From: Hypericum androsaemum | Lineage: Eukaryota; Streptophyta; Magnoliopsida; Malpighiales; Hypericaceae | Assembly: GCA_963995505.1 (NCBI GenBank) | Contig: OZ023192.1 | Span: forward strand, 154,001-218,000 | DNA: 64,000 nt | Direction of reading: 5' to 3' | Part shown: positions 23,702 through 46,841 of the stretch, one piece after another | Layout of the letters: the number at the start of each line of letters is the position of its first letter | How positions within the stretch are numbered: the stretch's first letter is position 1 | Notes under the pieces: model-generated | Database searches by the model: none | What the model was told of the DNA's origin: nothing | The model's input: only the letters and a program-made list of their open reading frames with translations | Position numbers and translations under genes: made by a program

Positions 23702-25924
23702 GTGAATTATGTTATTGACTGGTTTGGTAAATAATGATTCATGTTTTCTAGCTCATATTCTTCCACCAAGCTCGTAAAAACTATAGTCTACAGGGTGATT
23801 ACGAACTATAAATGAACTTGTTCCATTACGAATGCTCTTTGAGAAGTATTTGTTAATCGATTTTTTTTTAAAGATATAACTTAAACAAGTTTTTTATTAA
23901 GAAAGTACCATTACATTATGTAAATATAGAGTATAGAGACGTAGCAATACAAAACATAAAAATTGATACAAAAAAAAAACGAAATTTCTAAATGAAAGAC
24001 AGGCAAATTATTCGTTAAAGTCGCCAATTATTCGCATGCGTATCAAGCCTTACAAAGCTCCTTGCATTTCTCAAAAAAAAGAAAGAAAGAAAAGAAAGCT
24101 CCTTGCATGATACTACTTATACATATACAACCTAACTAGGGAATGGTTCCCATCAAATACAAAATTTTAGGGTTTAATTTCTAATCAGTGTTATATGATG
24201 TAAAGATTTATTTCTAAAACATTAAGGGAATGGTTCAAAATGCATCATGGATTACACCTTCCATTTAATTGCTAAGCACAATTAAGGGACAACAGTATGA
24301 TACCAATAATTGGTAAAAACGTACTCTTGAAAATAAAAACTGAAGTATAAAATTAATGAACATAAAACTAACTAAAGATAAAAGATAATTTTGAAATTTT
24401 TGTTGTACTTGTGTCGAATAAACATCCTATGAGACCTCTATATACACTAATACTTAATTTTCAAATAATCTAACTTTGTGACAAAGTAATGCTAACTAGG
24501 AAAAAACTAAATTTCATGACCAAAAAATAATTAGGAAAATGTTTAATAAAACTATTTTTTTGTTGTACTCATTAAAACTAAATTAGAAGATAACTAATGT
24601 GTCAAGCTAAGGTCTAATAACTAACAAATTATAGTTAGCAAGAAAAAATTTATTAGAATCACAATTAAAAAATTGTTGGGGACTATTAAATATACGTTCA
24701 TACTTACTATAATATCTGTGAAGTAATAATTTTTCTAAACTAATAAAAAGTTCTAGTTTGGAGTCGAACTAGTATTAAAATTTAATAATTACTCTATCGT
24801 AATAACTAATATTTTTTTAGAAAATGTTAGTGCTAAATATCCGTCTCAATTTTCGTATAAAATAATATTTTTAATAAATACATATATATTTATATACTTT
24901 ACGAATTTTGAAATATTTTAAGATACTAATTTGTGCAAGACCTGCTCGTTTGATAATTTTTAAATCATCATCCATCTTCTTAATTATCTTCAAATGGTCC
25001 TTGTAATTGCTATCTTGTTGTAAAATAATATCTCAATCGAGTGTAACATTCAAATATACAAGCCAAGCTTTTAGATATGTTGTGGCTATCATCGCCATGC
25101 ACCTCATTGCACTTTCATTCGATTGATTTAGAATTGTATCGATAGTATCCTATTATGTTAGAGTGTAGCAGTTTTCTTGCTCGGCTAGAAAATCAAATAA
25201 TTTTTTTGGTGATTTGAATATACAAAATAATTTTTAATATTTATACATTTATTGACAATATGTTGTTTTGTTGGAGTGTAACAGATAACTTGTTTGGCTA
25301 GAAAATCAAGTAATTTTGTTGGTGACTTGAAGATAGTCAAATATTTTTTTGATATTTACTTATTGACTATAAAACTCTATTTTTTATAATTTTGGAGCTC
25401 AAAACACCCAAATCTTTTTTATGTGATAAATTTTATAAAATAATTTTTTTTCTAATCTTAATGATATCACTTTCAAAAGGTTTACTATAATTTACTATGT
25501 AGATTATAGAAAGTAAGTAGAAAGTATAGTTCTGACATTTGATCTACTAAGTAGAAAGTATAGTCTAAAATGATATTTACTAAGTAGTAAGTAGAAAGTG
25601 TAGTCTAAAATGATCTCAATGATATTCTAAAATGATATTTAATCTAAGGAATTGACAGAGCCCGCACAAGCAGTAGAACATGTGGTTTAATTTAATACAA
25701 AACGAAGAATTTTACTAGAATTTGACATACCGCGAACTTTCTTAAAAGAGAGAGGTTTCTTCGGGAACTCGAACACAGGTATACATGGCTATATCGTGCG
25801 GTGAAGTTTAATCGAATAAGTAGATTTAGACAAAAAGGAGAAGAAGCCAGGAGAGGACCTAATACCAAAAGAATAGCCCATAAATAACCCAAAGTTCAAT
25901 AACTCAACTCTCCATGATCATCAC
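23702..25924. other. AT-rich insert and spacer between the AG-peptide genes
   Basis: No gene is supported. 24291-25924 has no counterpart upstream of copy 1 and looks like an insertion; termini were not resolved. Two diverged direct repeats with GTGTA(G/A)CAG...GGCTAGAAAATCAA lie at ~25157 and ~25273, and GTAGAAAGTATAGT-type repeats at 25510-25620. Confidence 0.6.
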
Positions 25925-26075
25925 ACGTGGTAGGTAAAAGCAGACAGCAAGAGGTGGGAGCCCATATGAAGGCAACCAGCTGTATGGCAACCATTGCCAT
26001 CATCATCAGCCACCCTGTACAGGAAGGAGGACCAAGACAGCCCCATCTCTCTCTCTCTTACCCCCTCTGTCTGCA

Positions 26076-26085
26076 TATATAAATA
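26076..26085 (+). promoter_or_regulatory. TATA box of AG-peptide gene copy 2
   Basis: TATATAAATA, about 180 bp before the ATG and aligned with the TATA of copy 1. Confidence 0.65.
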
Positions 26086-26266
26086 AGTTTGAACTTGAAC
26101 CCACATCACATGCCACCAGAAGAGCTACAGAGAAAGAAACATCCCACCACTTCTACTTTCCTTCTCTGCCAGAAAGATTCAATCTTTCTTCAAGGGGGAG
26201 TTGGAAAGCTTCAACCTTTGTCCTTCCTTGCCCAGTTCCCTCCCAGAAGCACCTTTTATTAAGACA

Positions 26267-26458
26267 ATGGAGGCAATGAAGATGAAGCTCATGGTTGTCC
26301 TAATGGCGGTCCTCGTGGCCTTCACCTCCACCATGCAAATGGCTGAGGCAGCCGAGGCACCGGCTCCAGGGCCATCCTCGGATGCCACCGCGGCCTTTGT
26401 TCCTACATTTGTTGTCTCTTTGGCTGCTGCTGCTGTTGCTGCTGCCCTCTTCTACTGA
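26267..26458 (+). CDS. Arabinogalactan peptide, copy 2
   Basis: A 63-residue paralogue of 23224-23412 with the same layout: signal peptide, APAPGPSSDA core, GPI-anchor signal. Differences are few (VLMAVL for VLMVVL, TMQM for TIQM, PTFVVSLAAAA for PTFAASLAAA), leaving the proline core unchanged. An in-frame upstream ATG-like extension exists but is not shared with copy 1, so the start at 26267 is preferred. Directly after the stop is a (CCCCCA)n tract (26466-26494), where copy 1 has only a plain C-rich stretch. Confidence 0.92.
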   Translation: MEAMKMKLMVVLMAVLVAFTSTMQMAEAAEAPAPGPSSDATAAFVPTFVVSLAAAAVAAALFY

Positions 26459-26830
26459 GGAGCACCCCCACCCCCACCCCCACCCCCACCCCAGATTAGC
26501 TGTTGCAGATAGATGCTTGTGATTTTCTTGTCCCATTTATTTTGTTTGTATTCTGGTGGTGCCTGCCTTCCCCTCAATCTTCTTTCAGGAACACAAATTG
26601 TAGTCTTTTACTAATTTGTTTGTCTAAAGAATTCTTGTTTTCTGCCACTTGGTTAGTGTCTTGATCTTCATCCGTTTGGACATGGCAAGAGGAAGAAAGA
26701 GGGTGTGGGGAATGGATTAGGCCACGTCAAATCTTTCCGTGACTTCGTATTCTCTCATGGGTTGCTTTTCTCCTGATTTAATGAATTTTATTTATTGGTG
26801 GTTATGGAGCTTCGTATTCTAACCAGAGGA

Positions 26831-27771
26831 GCTCCTTCTCTTTTCGTGTACGCACGCCTCGTGATTTCTAGTTTTTTTTTAATAACAAATCATGTCATTA
26901 TTACAAATACTTAGATCAATTAGAACGATTTTAATACCAAGTATCATTTGGTTTAACAATATAAGGCGTGGAATATGGTTCGGGTGTGAAAATTACAACC
27001 ATCTTAAACGCCATTGAGATTGTCTCAGGGAATATTGGGTTGCTGGAGAAGTCATCCACGTTGCTTAATTATGATTTTTCCAAGCATAAAAATCTTGGGA
27101 ACATGCAACCTCAAAAGAACCACTTTTTTAAGTGTGAGACCAGGTCAGAACTTGTTCGTCATGTACTGAAGTTTTTGTAACCACTGTCTGGTTCAATTAC
27201 ACTAATGACTCGTTGGAACCATTGTGTAGATAGTTCTAGACCTTGCTTGAAAAAATCTACAGGTCCTATGATCATAGAATTGAAATTCAAATCTACTGCT
27301 AATGTTAAAGGCAAGGTGTGATTATGTTTACAAGGAAGAGTTGCTTCACAAGTCCAAGGACCACTAATAGATTAAGTGGGAACAAATCGAAGACGGGCCA
27401 TTGAATTCGATGATCTGATTAGTAGCAACTCTGATTAGGATATAACCATTAATTAGTTTATGAGTGAGCATTATTGATACAACAAGCTTACAAGGACAGA
27501 CAGAGAGAGAGAACGACTCAAAACTGCAGAATCTCCTACACTGTCTTATCAACTGTACCTATTCAATGTACATCCTACTTTTCACATTCCTGTTAGACCT
27601 CCTAGCTATTCCCTTTTCCAGGGACCTTCCATTGCTTCCTCAAGTAACGATCGAGGGCTATGACTACGTACTCTAATTACACGTGTTTATCTGCTTTAAA
27701 CATGATTGCGGGGGCAGATATCGTGGTTCCATTCGTGTTCATTCAAGTGACCAAGCAACACACCAATGGTA
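26831..27771. other. Spacer / MED13 3' region
   Basis: An open frame at 26968-27180 (+) has no recognisable family features and no conserved neighbours; treated as chance. The right part probably holds the MED13 3' UTR. Confidence 0.5.
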
Positions 27772-38572
<10,801 letters not shown>

Positions 38573-39254
38573 TGGTCCGCTGCCTGATCAATGCTCCCCC
38601 ACCACCACCTGCCTTGTTTCCTCTTCCTGGGAGGGGCACAACAGTCAAATTAAAACCCCCCAGAAGAAGAAGATGAAGAAATCGGGTGCACCATGGATGA
38701 TGCTTCTTGAAGGGAACGGAATCGGGAGGCAGAGAGGTTTCCACAGGTAGGTACTCTCCTCCTCGTCCTCCTCCAGTCCTCCGGACAAGGTAAAGGTTTG
38801 TCCTTTCGATTTCGATGGTAGTTGGATCGGTCAGGACAGTAGGACTTGCCCGAATCTTCTCTTCCTTCCCTTTTGGGCTTTTTTTGGCCCAAAACCCCAA
38901 ACGGATATTTCACAAATTAACACACACATTCACATTCCATACGGGTTAAATAAACCTTATTGGAATGTTATACATAATTATCTCGGGACGGATTTAGTGA
39001 AGACTAGACTAGTTCACTCACTCATGAGGACTAAAGCAAATCAATATTACTTCATGTGCAAACCATTTTCATACAAACTAATATCATTTCACATATAAAC
39101 CAATATTATTTTACATACAAATCAATATCACTTCACGTGCAAACTATTATCACATGATAGGTTATTAACCATCAGATTTAAAAACAATCAAATCTGACGA
39201 CCCAAAATTAAGTCCCCACTCAATCTGTTCTCAATTATCTCATACTTCTCTTGA
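38573..39254. other. MED13 5' flank and spacer
   Basis: Upstream of the MED13 ATG; presumably leader and promoter. No clear TATA box and no other gene is seen. Confidence 0.5.
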
Positions 39255-40337
39255 GACCATCCACATTGGTGAGCGCGGCCGAGCGCTCACCATAAGAAGA
39301 CAAAACCAAAATAATAAAAAAAATAGAAAAGGTAGGGATTTTGGCCGAGCGACGCTTGCAATCGAAATTTTTTTCTTTTTTTCTTAATCCAATTATAATG
39401 ATATGTGGTACAATATTATTCGCTAAAATAGATACTAGTTGATATTATTTGTTTGGTTATCATAATTAATATTATGTGTTGATAAAAATTCGTCCTCGTA
39501 ACTCGCTCGACTATTGACTTCAAACGTATTTTTAATATTCTTACACTCTGAATTTGAAGAAGTCATAAACTAAAAAATTGTAGATATACGTTTCATCTTC
39601 GCAAATCAACTTGAATCAACTCAATCGGACTCCGGAATAAGAAGTTGTGAAAATTCGTCCTCGTAACTAGCTCGACTATTAACTTCAAACGTATTTTCCA
39701 TATTCTTACACTCTGAATTTGAAGAAGTCATAAACTAAAAAATTGTAGATATACATTTCATCTTCGCAAATTAACTTAAATCAACTCAATCGGACTCCGG
39801 AATAAGAAGTTGTGGAAACTCGTCTTGTAACTCACTCGACTATTGACTTCAAACGTATTTTTGACATTCTTACACTCCGAATTTGAAGAAGTCATAAACT
39901 AAAAAGTTGTAGATATATATTTCACCTTCACAATGCAACTTGAATCAACTCAATCAGACTCCAAAATAAGAAGTTGTGGAAACTCGTCCTCGTAACTTAC
40001 TCGACTATTATTTTCAAACGTATTTTCGACATCCATTTGTAGCTCGATTTATTTCTTTCTAATTTTGTATTCTAACTTTTATAATTTTAATTTTAATTTT
40101 GTTATTTTATTTTAAATTATAATTATGGACACATAATTATATATATTTATTATAATTTATAAGTGAACATAAATTAAATTATATATAATATGTGAATGAG
40201 AGAAAAATTAATTGTTTATTTGGTGAGCGGATTGGATGAGATCACCAATAAAGATGGTAAAAGATTGGGTTGGATTGAATAGTAGTTTGATGAGAGAGAA
40301 ATTAATTGTTTATTCCGTGCCACTAATGTGGATAGTC
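39255..40337. mobile_element. Non-autonomous DNA element built on a 166 bp tandem array
   Basis: Termini GACCATCCACATTGGTG (39255-39271) and its near reverse complement (40321-40337) match at 15 of 17 positions. TGA flanks both ends as a possible 3 bp duplication. Just inside the left end is a perfect hairpin, GGTGAGCGC...GCGCTCACC. The interior (39484-40032) is a ~166 bp unit repeated three times plus a partial fourth copy, starting at about 39484, 39651, 39815 and 39978. Each unit contains CGACTATT, TTCAAACGTATTTT and TCGGACTCC-like words. No coding capacity. The superfamily is uncertain. Confidence 0.7.
39484..40032. repeat. ~166 bp tandem repeat, 3.3 copies
   Basis: Successive units share CTCGACTATT, CTTCAAACGTATTTT, GAATTTGAAGAAGTCATAAAC and GGAATAAGAAGTTGTG with a few percent divergence. 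The last copy is cut after ~55 bp. Confidence 0.9.
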
Positions 40338-41431
40338 TGACAGCAAAAACTCAGAACATTCTAAACTATAAATAGCATAAGTTCAAAAAAAGTAGAAAAT
40401 AAATTTACTTTATCAAAATATGGTTTGACTTTTTTTATCGAGTACGATGTGATTTCTTTTTTGGGACAAAAATGCTTGTGTAGATTGTTACGTCCGTGGT
40501 AAGTCAATTTTAGAAAATTATCACTCTGAGGCTCATATCCTTAAAGGTCGATCCTTCAATATTTTACTTTCTAATAATTCCATTCGCATAAAAAAAATCT
40601 AATTTTAAATATAAAATTCAAGTGATTTTGTATATCAGACATCAATAATATTCAATTTAGTGAATGTTTAAGATATCAAATTGTATTCAGTTTTATTGAA
40701 TGTTTAAGCCAAATAGTAAAAAAAAATTCTTTCCAAATTCTAATATCTGGAAAATACATCGACATTTCGTTTTGTAATGATGTATATTATATGAATAGAT
40801 AATGTAACTAGTATTCATAAACCTCAAATATACCTCTATTAGTCATTATACTCTTTTTAAACTCAGTCAAAATCAATATACACGCTGTGACGAACTTTGT
40901 TTTGACCACTTAATTTTGTTCCTGTCCTGTGTGTTACTAATGTTTAGATCCATAATTAAAGCTTTGCGGACCCCTACTTTCACACACAAGAAACACACCA
41001 TCATCACATCGGATTACCTTAAATTCCAATTCCATCATGAGTTACTCCATGGAAGAACGAAGATTACACATTACACGAAAAAATGGTCGGCAAAAACATA
41101 ACATAAATCCGAAACAATGCCTTGGAACTTATTTTCACCACAAAACAATCCTCCTCTCAAAAAGAATTTTCGGTGCTAAGGCGGGCTTCCCGCAATAGTT
41201 CCTACCTAGTTCCCGTCACACCCTCAGAGTTCTTACATGTACCAATATGATCATGAACATTCAAGTATTCTAAGCTTCAGTTGCACTGTAAAGAGTTTCC
41301 AAAACAATAATAGGTCTCCATCCACTAGGAGTTACAACAGCCAAAACCGACTACAAGGTACAACACTGGCAGTCTGTCGTATTATTTGATATTAAAAAAA
41401 ATGGACTTGAAATCCCAAAGTCAGTGGAAAC
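40338..41431. other. Spacer / DTC 3' region
   Basis: AT-rich with no supported gene; the right end (41100-41431) is probably the 3' UTR of the carrier gene. Confidence 0.5.
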
Positions 41432-44044
41432 CTACAAACCGGCCTTTTTCTCATACTTTCGGATCTGGTTCAGGAATATCCAGGTCAGCTGCACAGGAAA
41501 AATCATTCTTTTAAGTTACAACCCAATCACCACCTCATTTCTGAATGCATGTTCAAGTTAGAACGGGGTTTTCCTTGAAAGAATTATATAACAGGTTTCC
41601 AGTCTCCATATAAAGAGCTCAATATGCACCAGTGACGCCATCCCGAGTAATGTGATTGTAAAACTTCAGTTCAAACAAATCAGACTTCAAACCACTCTTT
41701 GTATGTGATTTGAACATTTTACTTTAAACACAGATTGAGAGGGGGAGAGAGAGGTGTACCATGACATGGGGAGCAATTCTGATGCAATACACAGGGAACC
41801 CAGTGTAGAACTTGAATGGCCCACCAGCCTTGAGAGTTTTCATGGTACAGTCCATGGAGCCAGAGTATGGAAGCTTTCCTTCTGCATCAGGCTGCATTTT
41901 CTGTATCTGAGTTTTGACATAATCAAACGGTAGACTGCAAGCAGCAGCAAAGAAACCCGAAATGGTACTTGCACCTGAGAAAATTCCGATACAGGAAGGT
42001 GTACCAGGTGAGTTAAAAAAGACAGTTATCTGATAACGACGAGCCTAGATGAGCCTCTACACAACATGACCATAGATATACAAGAAGAAAAGGCAACATA
42101 AAGCACAATGGTTGTTAGTGGCTCGAGCTACTCCATCCTTAATTTGGTGCCTATCATTAGTAGAACACAACTTTAAGTAAATCACCAACTACTTCGTCAA
42201 CTCTTTTCTAATAAGTTCCTTTTCAACCACATTACCTCTTCCACTACAGAAAACTATAGCTAGTGTCCCCCCCCCCCCCCCCCCCCCCCCCCGTGTTGCA
42301 GTCCCAGAGACTGAGCCCCACTAGCAAGGGACTTTAGATACAGTTCAATTCTTAAACACTTCAAAAACTTGCATCAATGAGATCATCTCACATGTCACAC
42401 CAAAACAGGGTTACGAAAAAAAACATACCTACTACTGTAGCAGCTTCCCCGTAGCCAAGGGAATCCCTGAAAAACTCAACACTTTGGTCATAAGAAGCAA
42501 GCATTCCCATGTTCAGTGCCATAGCTCTCACAACAGTAGGACCTGCACCTTTCCATAGAGCCAAAACACCTTCATCTGCAACAATGCGGTAAAGAGCATT
42601 GAATGCATTAGTGTAATTTCTGCGCTGAGCTACTGGCAGCGTTGCATCGGCCTGCATACGAATAAGAGCTAGATCTGCTGGACTCCCAAAGCAAGCTCCA
42701 ATGGCACCAGCAGTCAGACCACACAAAGCCTTTTGGTACAAAGGAAGGGGCTTCCCATCATTAGCTTCAATAGCTTTGCTGGTCAGGATCCTTCATAAAG
42801 CAAAGAAATACATAAAGATCACGAAACAAAATTTCCAGTAGTGATAATTAGATACCTAAGAAAAAGATTACGATGCCAGAACAAACTGCAAAACCGCTGT
42901 TTCCTATCTAACAGTTAGTAAATGCATTATCCGCTGGTGATATCACAGTGAGGAAGCATATGAATAATGAGAAATATAGTTGAACTTTGTCGTGTTTGCT
43001 TACGTGAATGAACCAAGTCGAGCAGTTGTGTAGGTAGCTTGCCTAAGTAGCCCCGCAGACAGACCCTGCTCAAAATAGTAGTTAATTAGTTATAACAAAC
43101 GTTTCCAATGTCATTAGGGTTCCACCCAACTATAAGCAAAGCTGAAAAGATCACGATTTTGTTAAGTTTACATATCTCCCCGTAATATTACACACTGTGA
43201 GTGAAAAGAACTTCTTCGGCCACAAAAGATACCTTCTGGATAAATGTTCCCACTTGGCAGTGATTAAAGATAAGCAAGAAGAAAAACTAAATGTATCTAA
43301 TGGCACTTTCCATATTCTCAGTCGCCACTTTGCAAGGTGGTCCATAGTGACTCGTAGCCAGTTCTAAAGCCGCAAACAAGCAATACAATTAGGATCCATG
43401 ATAAGCCAAATCAAGCAGATAAAAACTTGAAGAGGTCCATCATCATGACAGATCTCACAGTAACAAAAGAAAGAAGCAAAACCTTGTAAAAGGCACCAAA
43501 ACCCTCCTCCTTAAGCATGTTCCTGGTGACCGAAGCAGCTGACCCCTGGCCCAGTTGGATTCTCACCTAATCCAAAACAACAAACAAGCTCAGTACAGCA
43601 ACCAAATCACAGATCTAACATCTCCAACAAGTCCCATGTCAGCCACATCACTAAAAGCACTAATCTTTGTGATCACACCAAAGCAAAAAAAATCTGAACT
43701 TTAGATCCCAACCAATCCAACTAACAATAAAGCACTAATCTTTGTGTCAATTTGAAGGCAAAAAACTGAACTTCAGATCCCAAGTGCTTGGATTTCATGC
43801 TCTCGATGCGAATCTAAACCAAATGGTACCCAAATTAAGCACAAAGAACGTCACTTTCACATCCCTAACAATGCAAAGAACCGATCTTTGGGTAGTGAGC
43901 TTAAGTGGGTTGGTGTGTTTTTACCTTGACCATGTCAATGGGCTGGATGACACACGTGGCCATCATCCCAGCTGTGCCTCCATTGACGAACGGCTTCACT
44001 GTATGCCACACACCAATCGGAGCCGCCTTCTTCTCCTCTCCCAT
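41432..44044 (-). CDS. DTC: Mitochondrial dicarboxylate/tricarboxylate carrier
   Basis: DTC exchanges 2-oxoglutarate, malate and other di- and tricarboxylates across the mitochondrial inner membrane. Six exons, 44044-43925, 43566-43483, 43065-43004, 42790-42429, 41974-41760 and 41488-41432, give 299 residues, the usual length. All phases fit. The three carrier repeats carry their signatures: PIDMVK in repeat 1 (residues 35-40), PADLALIRMQ in repeat 2 and PFDYVKTQIQ in repeat 3. GLTAGAIGACFGSP, MALNMGMLASYDQ and PVYCIRIAPHVM are closely DTC-like. No cleavable presequence, as usual in this family. A (GA)n/(CT)n tract near 44107-44134 lies in the leader, and a 26 bp poly-C run lies in intron 4. 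Confidence 0.97.
42267..42292 (+). repeat. Poly-C tract (26 bp) in a DTC intron
   Basis: Uninterrupted C run between DTC exons 4 and 5. Length is likely to vary and may be imprecise in the assembly. Confidence 0.9.
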
Positions 44045-45496
44045 TTCTCCTCTCTTCCTTCTTTTCTTCCCTTCTCTCTCTTTTGGGCTCTAACAAAGTA
44101 CTCTCAGGAGAGAGGGAGAGAGAGAGAGAGAGAGCGGAGGAGGAGAGGGGCGAGGCCTAAATTGTTGGAAGTTGGGCGAAATAAATAAGTTCACTAAACC
44201 CTTCTGTTTCGTTTAGTGAAAATTCCAATGCAGTCCAGGATGTTTCTAGGATGTGTAGTCACACCCCTCGAACTCATCTCCTTTGTCTTAACCCATTTTT
44301 CTTAAACTATTTTTATATTCACTAGCTTCGGACTCGATATTTTTAAATTTATTATTTATTCTATAAAAAATTTATTGGTGGATCACATATCAGATTGTCC
44401 ATTTCATCTTCCACTTGTATTGAGTGGACCAATTAGGTTTGATGTTGTTACTTCCACTTCTTCTTTTTCTCTTTCATTCAGAGATATATATCATTTTTTT
44501 TCATTACCCCCAGATCCCGAGTTAATTAGAAGTTTTATCGGTACATGTTAGATAATAGAAGAATTGACGTCCTAGTAAATATAGAGGAACTTTCACCACT
44601 TGACCATCTTCTTATCACATAAGATGGTTAAAAGCTGGGGGATAACTTGCTTGGACACACCAAAATAAAAAGTGGGGGACCAAATTGTAATACGAACAGA
44701 TGTGATGTGGATTGCCTCAGAAAATAAAAGAGGAGATTATATTAGTGTGATGACGCTTGTTGGGGGCTGTGATTACGATGTCAAGCATGTACGCCAACTA
44801 CCGGCCACTCCTTTCTTCTTACATAGACGACGACGACGACGACAACCTCTTTCTAACAAACCCAAAATTGAGTATTTATACCCTCCAAAAAAAGTTGAGA
44901 ATTTATGCATTTGGTTGGTACAAATTTATTTGGGTTTTACTAGCAGTCTTTAGGAGTGACAGATTTCTTTTCTGGTATTCTGACACTCAAAATCAATGCA
45001 AATTGATTTTTTTTAATTTCCAATATTCAGAATACATTACAATACAAAGACAAATTCTCTGGCTTAGTATGTAGGTATCCGTCCTTTTTCTCCGGGGTGG
45101 AGGGAGGTGGGATGTTTTCGGGGCAATTGTCCCTATTTAATTTTTTTTTTTGATAATTAGGTATATTTTTTAATGTATCTTCCCAGTAAAATTAGAAATT
45201 GATTCCACTAAAAAATAAATCAACATAAAAGTTGAAACCATAATAGTTCATTGTCGACTTATCATATGCTAGTCGGGCCCAAAAAATTATATTGCTCTTA
45301 CTCCCCAAATTTTCTGGCTCCGCCCCTGCTTTTTCTCATGCCATATGTAATGTAATAACCAGTAAATTTACTAGGACGTAACATTGATTTTAGCGGCTGT
45401 CAATTTTTTGGGGAAAAGTCCACTTTAGTACCCTATTGTATAGCTAAAAATTATTTTAGAACTATGTGATAAAAAATCGACCAATCGAGTCATACT
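44045..45496. other. DTC leader and intergenic spacer
   Basis: The 5' leader of DTC carries a GAGAGA tract (44107-44134). The rest is AT-rich; no gene is supported. Confidence 0.5.
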
Positions 45497-45505
45497 TATT
45501 CCAAT

Positions 45506-46841
45506 GATAAAAGTACATTTTAGTACCTTGTGGTTTGATGTATTTCAAGTTAGGGTATGTAGTTTAAAGTTTTATATTTGGTCCCTGTAGTTTTTTTTCA
45601 GACATATCTCGATCCCGGGTAGCTGCCCGGCTATTTGGCAATCCACGTTGGCTCCAGATCACCCAAAATGACGTTGTTTGGCATCCCACGTGGACATCCC
45701 AATTTATAAGTCGTTACTGACATGGTGTATGATAAATTACTAATTCAGTCCCATTAAAGCCCAAAACTCAGAAGCGAAAACTAAATATTTTCAAAAAAAA
45801 TTAAAAACACAAAACCCTCGATAACCTCAGAACTATACCAAAATAGCGGCATCCTTATGAAACTCATTTTCCCACTTTACCCCTAATTAATCTCTCAAAA
45901 CCTATGGAAAAGATGGAAAAGCAACGTCTTGCCTGAAAAATAACGACGTGCTCTACACTAAGGGTCTCGAGATCCACACCGCCTTCCTCTGAGACTCCAA
46001 ATCCAAGTCCTAGGAATGCAGCATTTTGGCCTCCCTATGCTACTCCAACCCGCCCAAGCACTGGCTCCACCTCTACGGGCAGTCCATCTGCACCCCCTAC
46101 AGGGCTTCCTCTAACGCTTACGACCCCCACTCCTACGTGTGGATCGACTTCTCTCACGTGCCAGAGGGCGCCACCTTATGTTCCTCCCACTTTACCCTCC
46201 TCTACTCCCTCTCCCCGTCCTGCCTCTTTTTCACCTTCGACGCGCTCTACCTCACGTGGCGCCATTTCGACCAGCCGCAGATGTGGTGGGTCGACCCGAT
46301 CATTATCAGGGGTGCATTCGACTTTGAGGACGACCCCCTCATGGTGGAGGTCTATGACCGGGAGAGCGGGGAATGGGACACATGTCAGTCAATACCATCG
46401 GGGCTCAAGGATGGCGAGTCATCCATGTGGCTCTCCGTCACGACAACCGGGGACAGAATGCTCGTGGTGGACAAGAGCACCGATGTCGCCCATACGTTCG
46501 ACTCATGCACTGGGTCGTGGTCCGGATCGTACTGTCTCTCCCCTGAGGGGATCTCGTTGAGGTGGCCGTTTGATCCTCATGGGGGTGACTTTGAGGACTA
46601 GACAATAGGGAGGTAATCTCGGTGGTGAAGCTGCGGGAGCTGGCCGCGTTCATCTTCGGGTAATTCGAAGTTGGGAACAAGGCCTTCAACTAGAGGTTCA
46701 ACAAGTTCCTAAACCTTAAGGTGCTCCACATCGAGACATGTCCGAAAAAAAATAACCACAAGAACCAAATATGAAACTTTAAACCACATACTCTGAACAT
46801 GGAAAATATCAAACCGCAGGATACTAAAATGTACTTTTATC
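45506..46841. mobile_element. Pack-MULE-like element with a captured F-box/kelch fragment
   Basis: Inverted termini of ~107 bp, roughly 80% similar by eye: left 45506 onward and right back from 46841 both start GATAAAAGTACATTTTAGTA and share GTGGTTTAAAGTTT/GTAGTTTAAAGTTT and TATATTTGGT words. Flanks TATTCCAAT (45497-45505) and TATTCTAAT (46842-46850) agree at 8 of 9 positions, as expected for a 9 bp MULE-type duplication. No transposase inside. The GC-rich interior (about 45940-46740) is a host gene fragment. Confidence 0.82.
45900..46735 (+). pseudogene. Captured fragment of an F-box/kelch-repeat gene (At1g23390-like)
   Basis: The open part, 46026-46601, encodes AYDPHSYVWIDF, FDFEDDPLMVEVYDRESGEWDTC, LKDGESSMWLSV and VDKSTDVAHTFDSCTGSW, which follow the kelch region of the At1g23390 family. 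Upstream, related frames are broken by stops (TGA and TAG around 45990-46015) and there is no intact F-box. A kelch segment before FDFEDDPL appears deleted relative to the family. Downstream of 46601 the frame reads through further stops. GC content is far higher than the surrounding element. Not expected to give a working substrate receptor. Confidence 0.75.

Larger units (their letters stand above)
22636..26830 (+). repeat. Tandem segmental duplication holding two AG-peptide genes
   Basis: Leader, coding region and 3' UTR of copy 1 (~22907-23700) match copy 2 (~25925-26800). Landmarks include GTATGGCAACCAT, the TATA box, the leader GAGTTGGAAAGCTTCAACC and the coding sequence. Upstream pieces of copy 1 (AATTATTCGCATGC near 22640; GCATCATGG and CCATTTAATT near 22790-22870) match 24025-24290 instead. 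The copy 2 promoter is thus separated from its upstream sequence by about 1.6 kb. Confidence 0.85.

Noticed and set aside
26968..27180. 70-codon plus-strand open frame between AG-peptide copy 2 and MED13
   Set aside because: No recognisable motif, no splice partner and ordinary spacer composition.
46438..46689. Minus-strand frame over the captured kelch fragment
   Set aside because: Shadow of the GC-rich plus-strand coding remnant.
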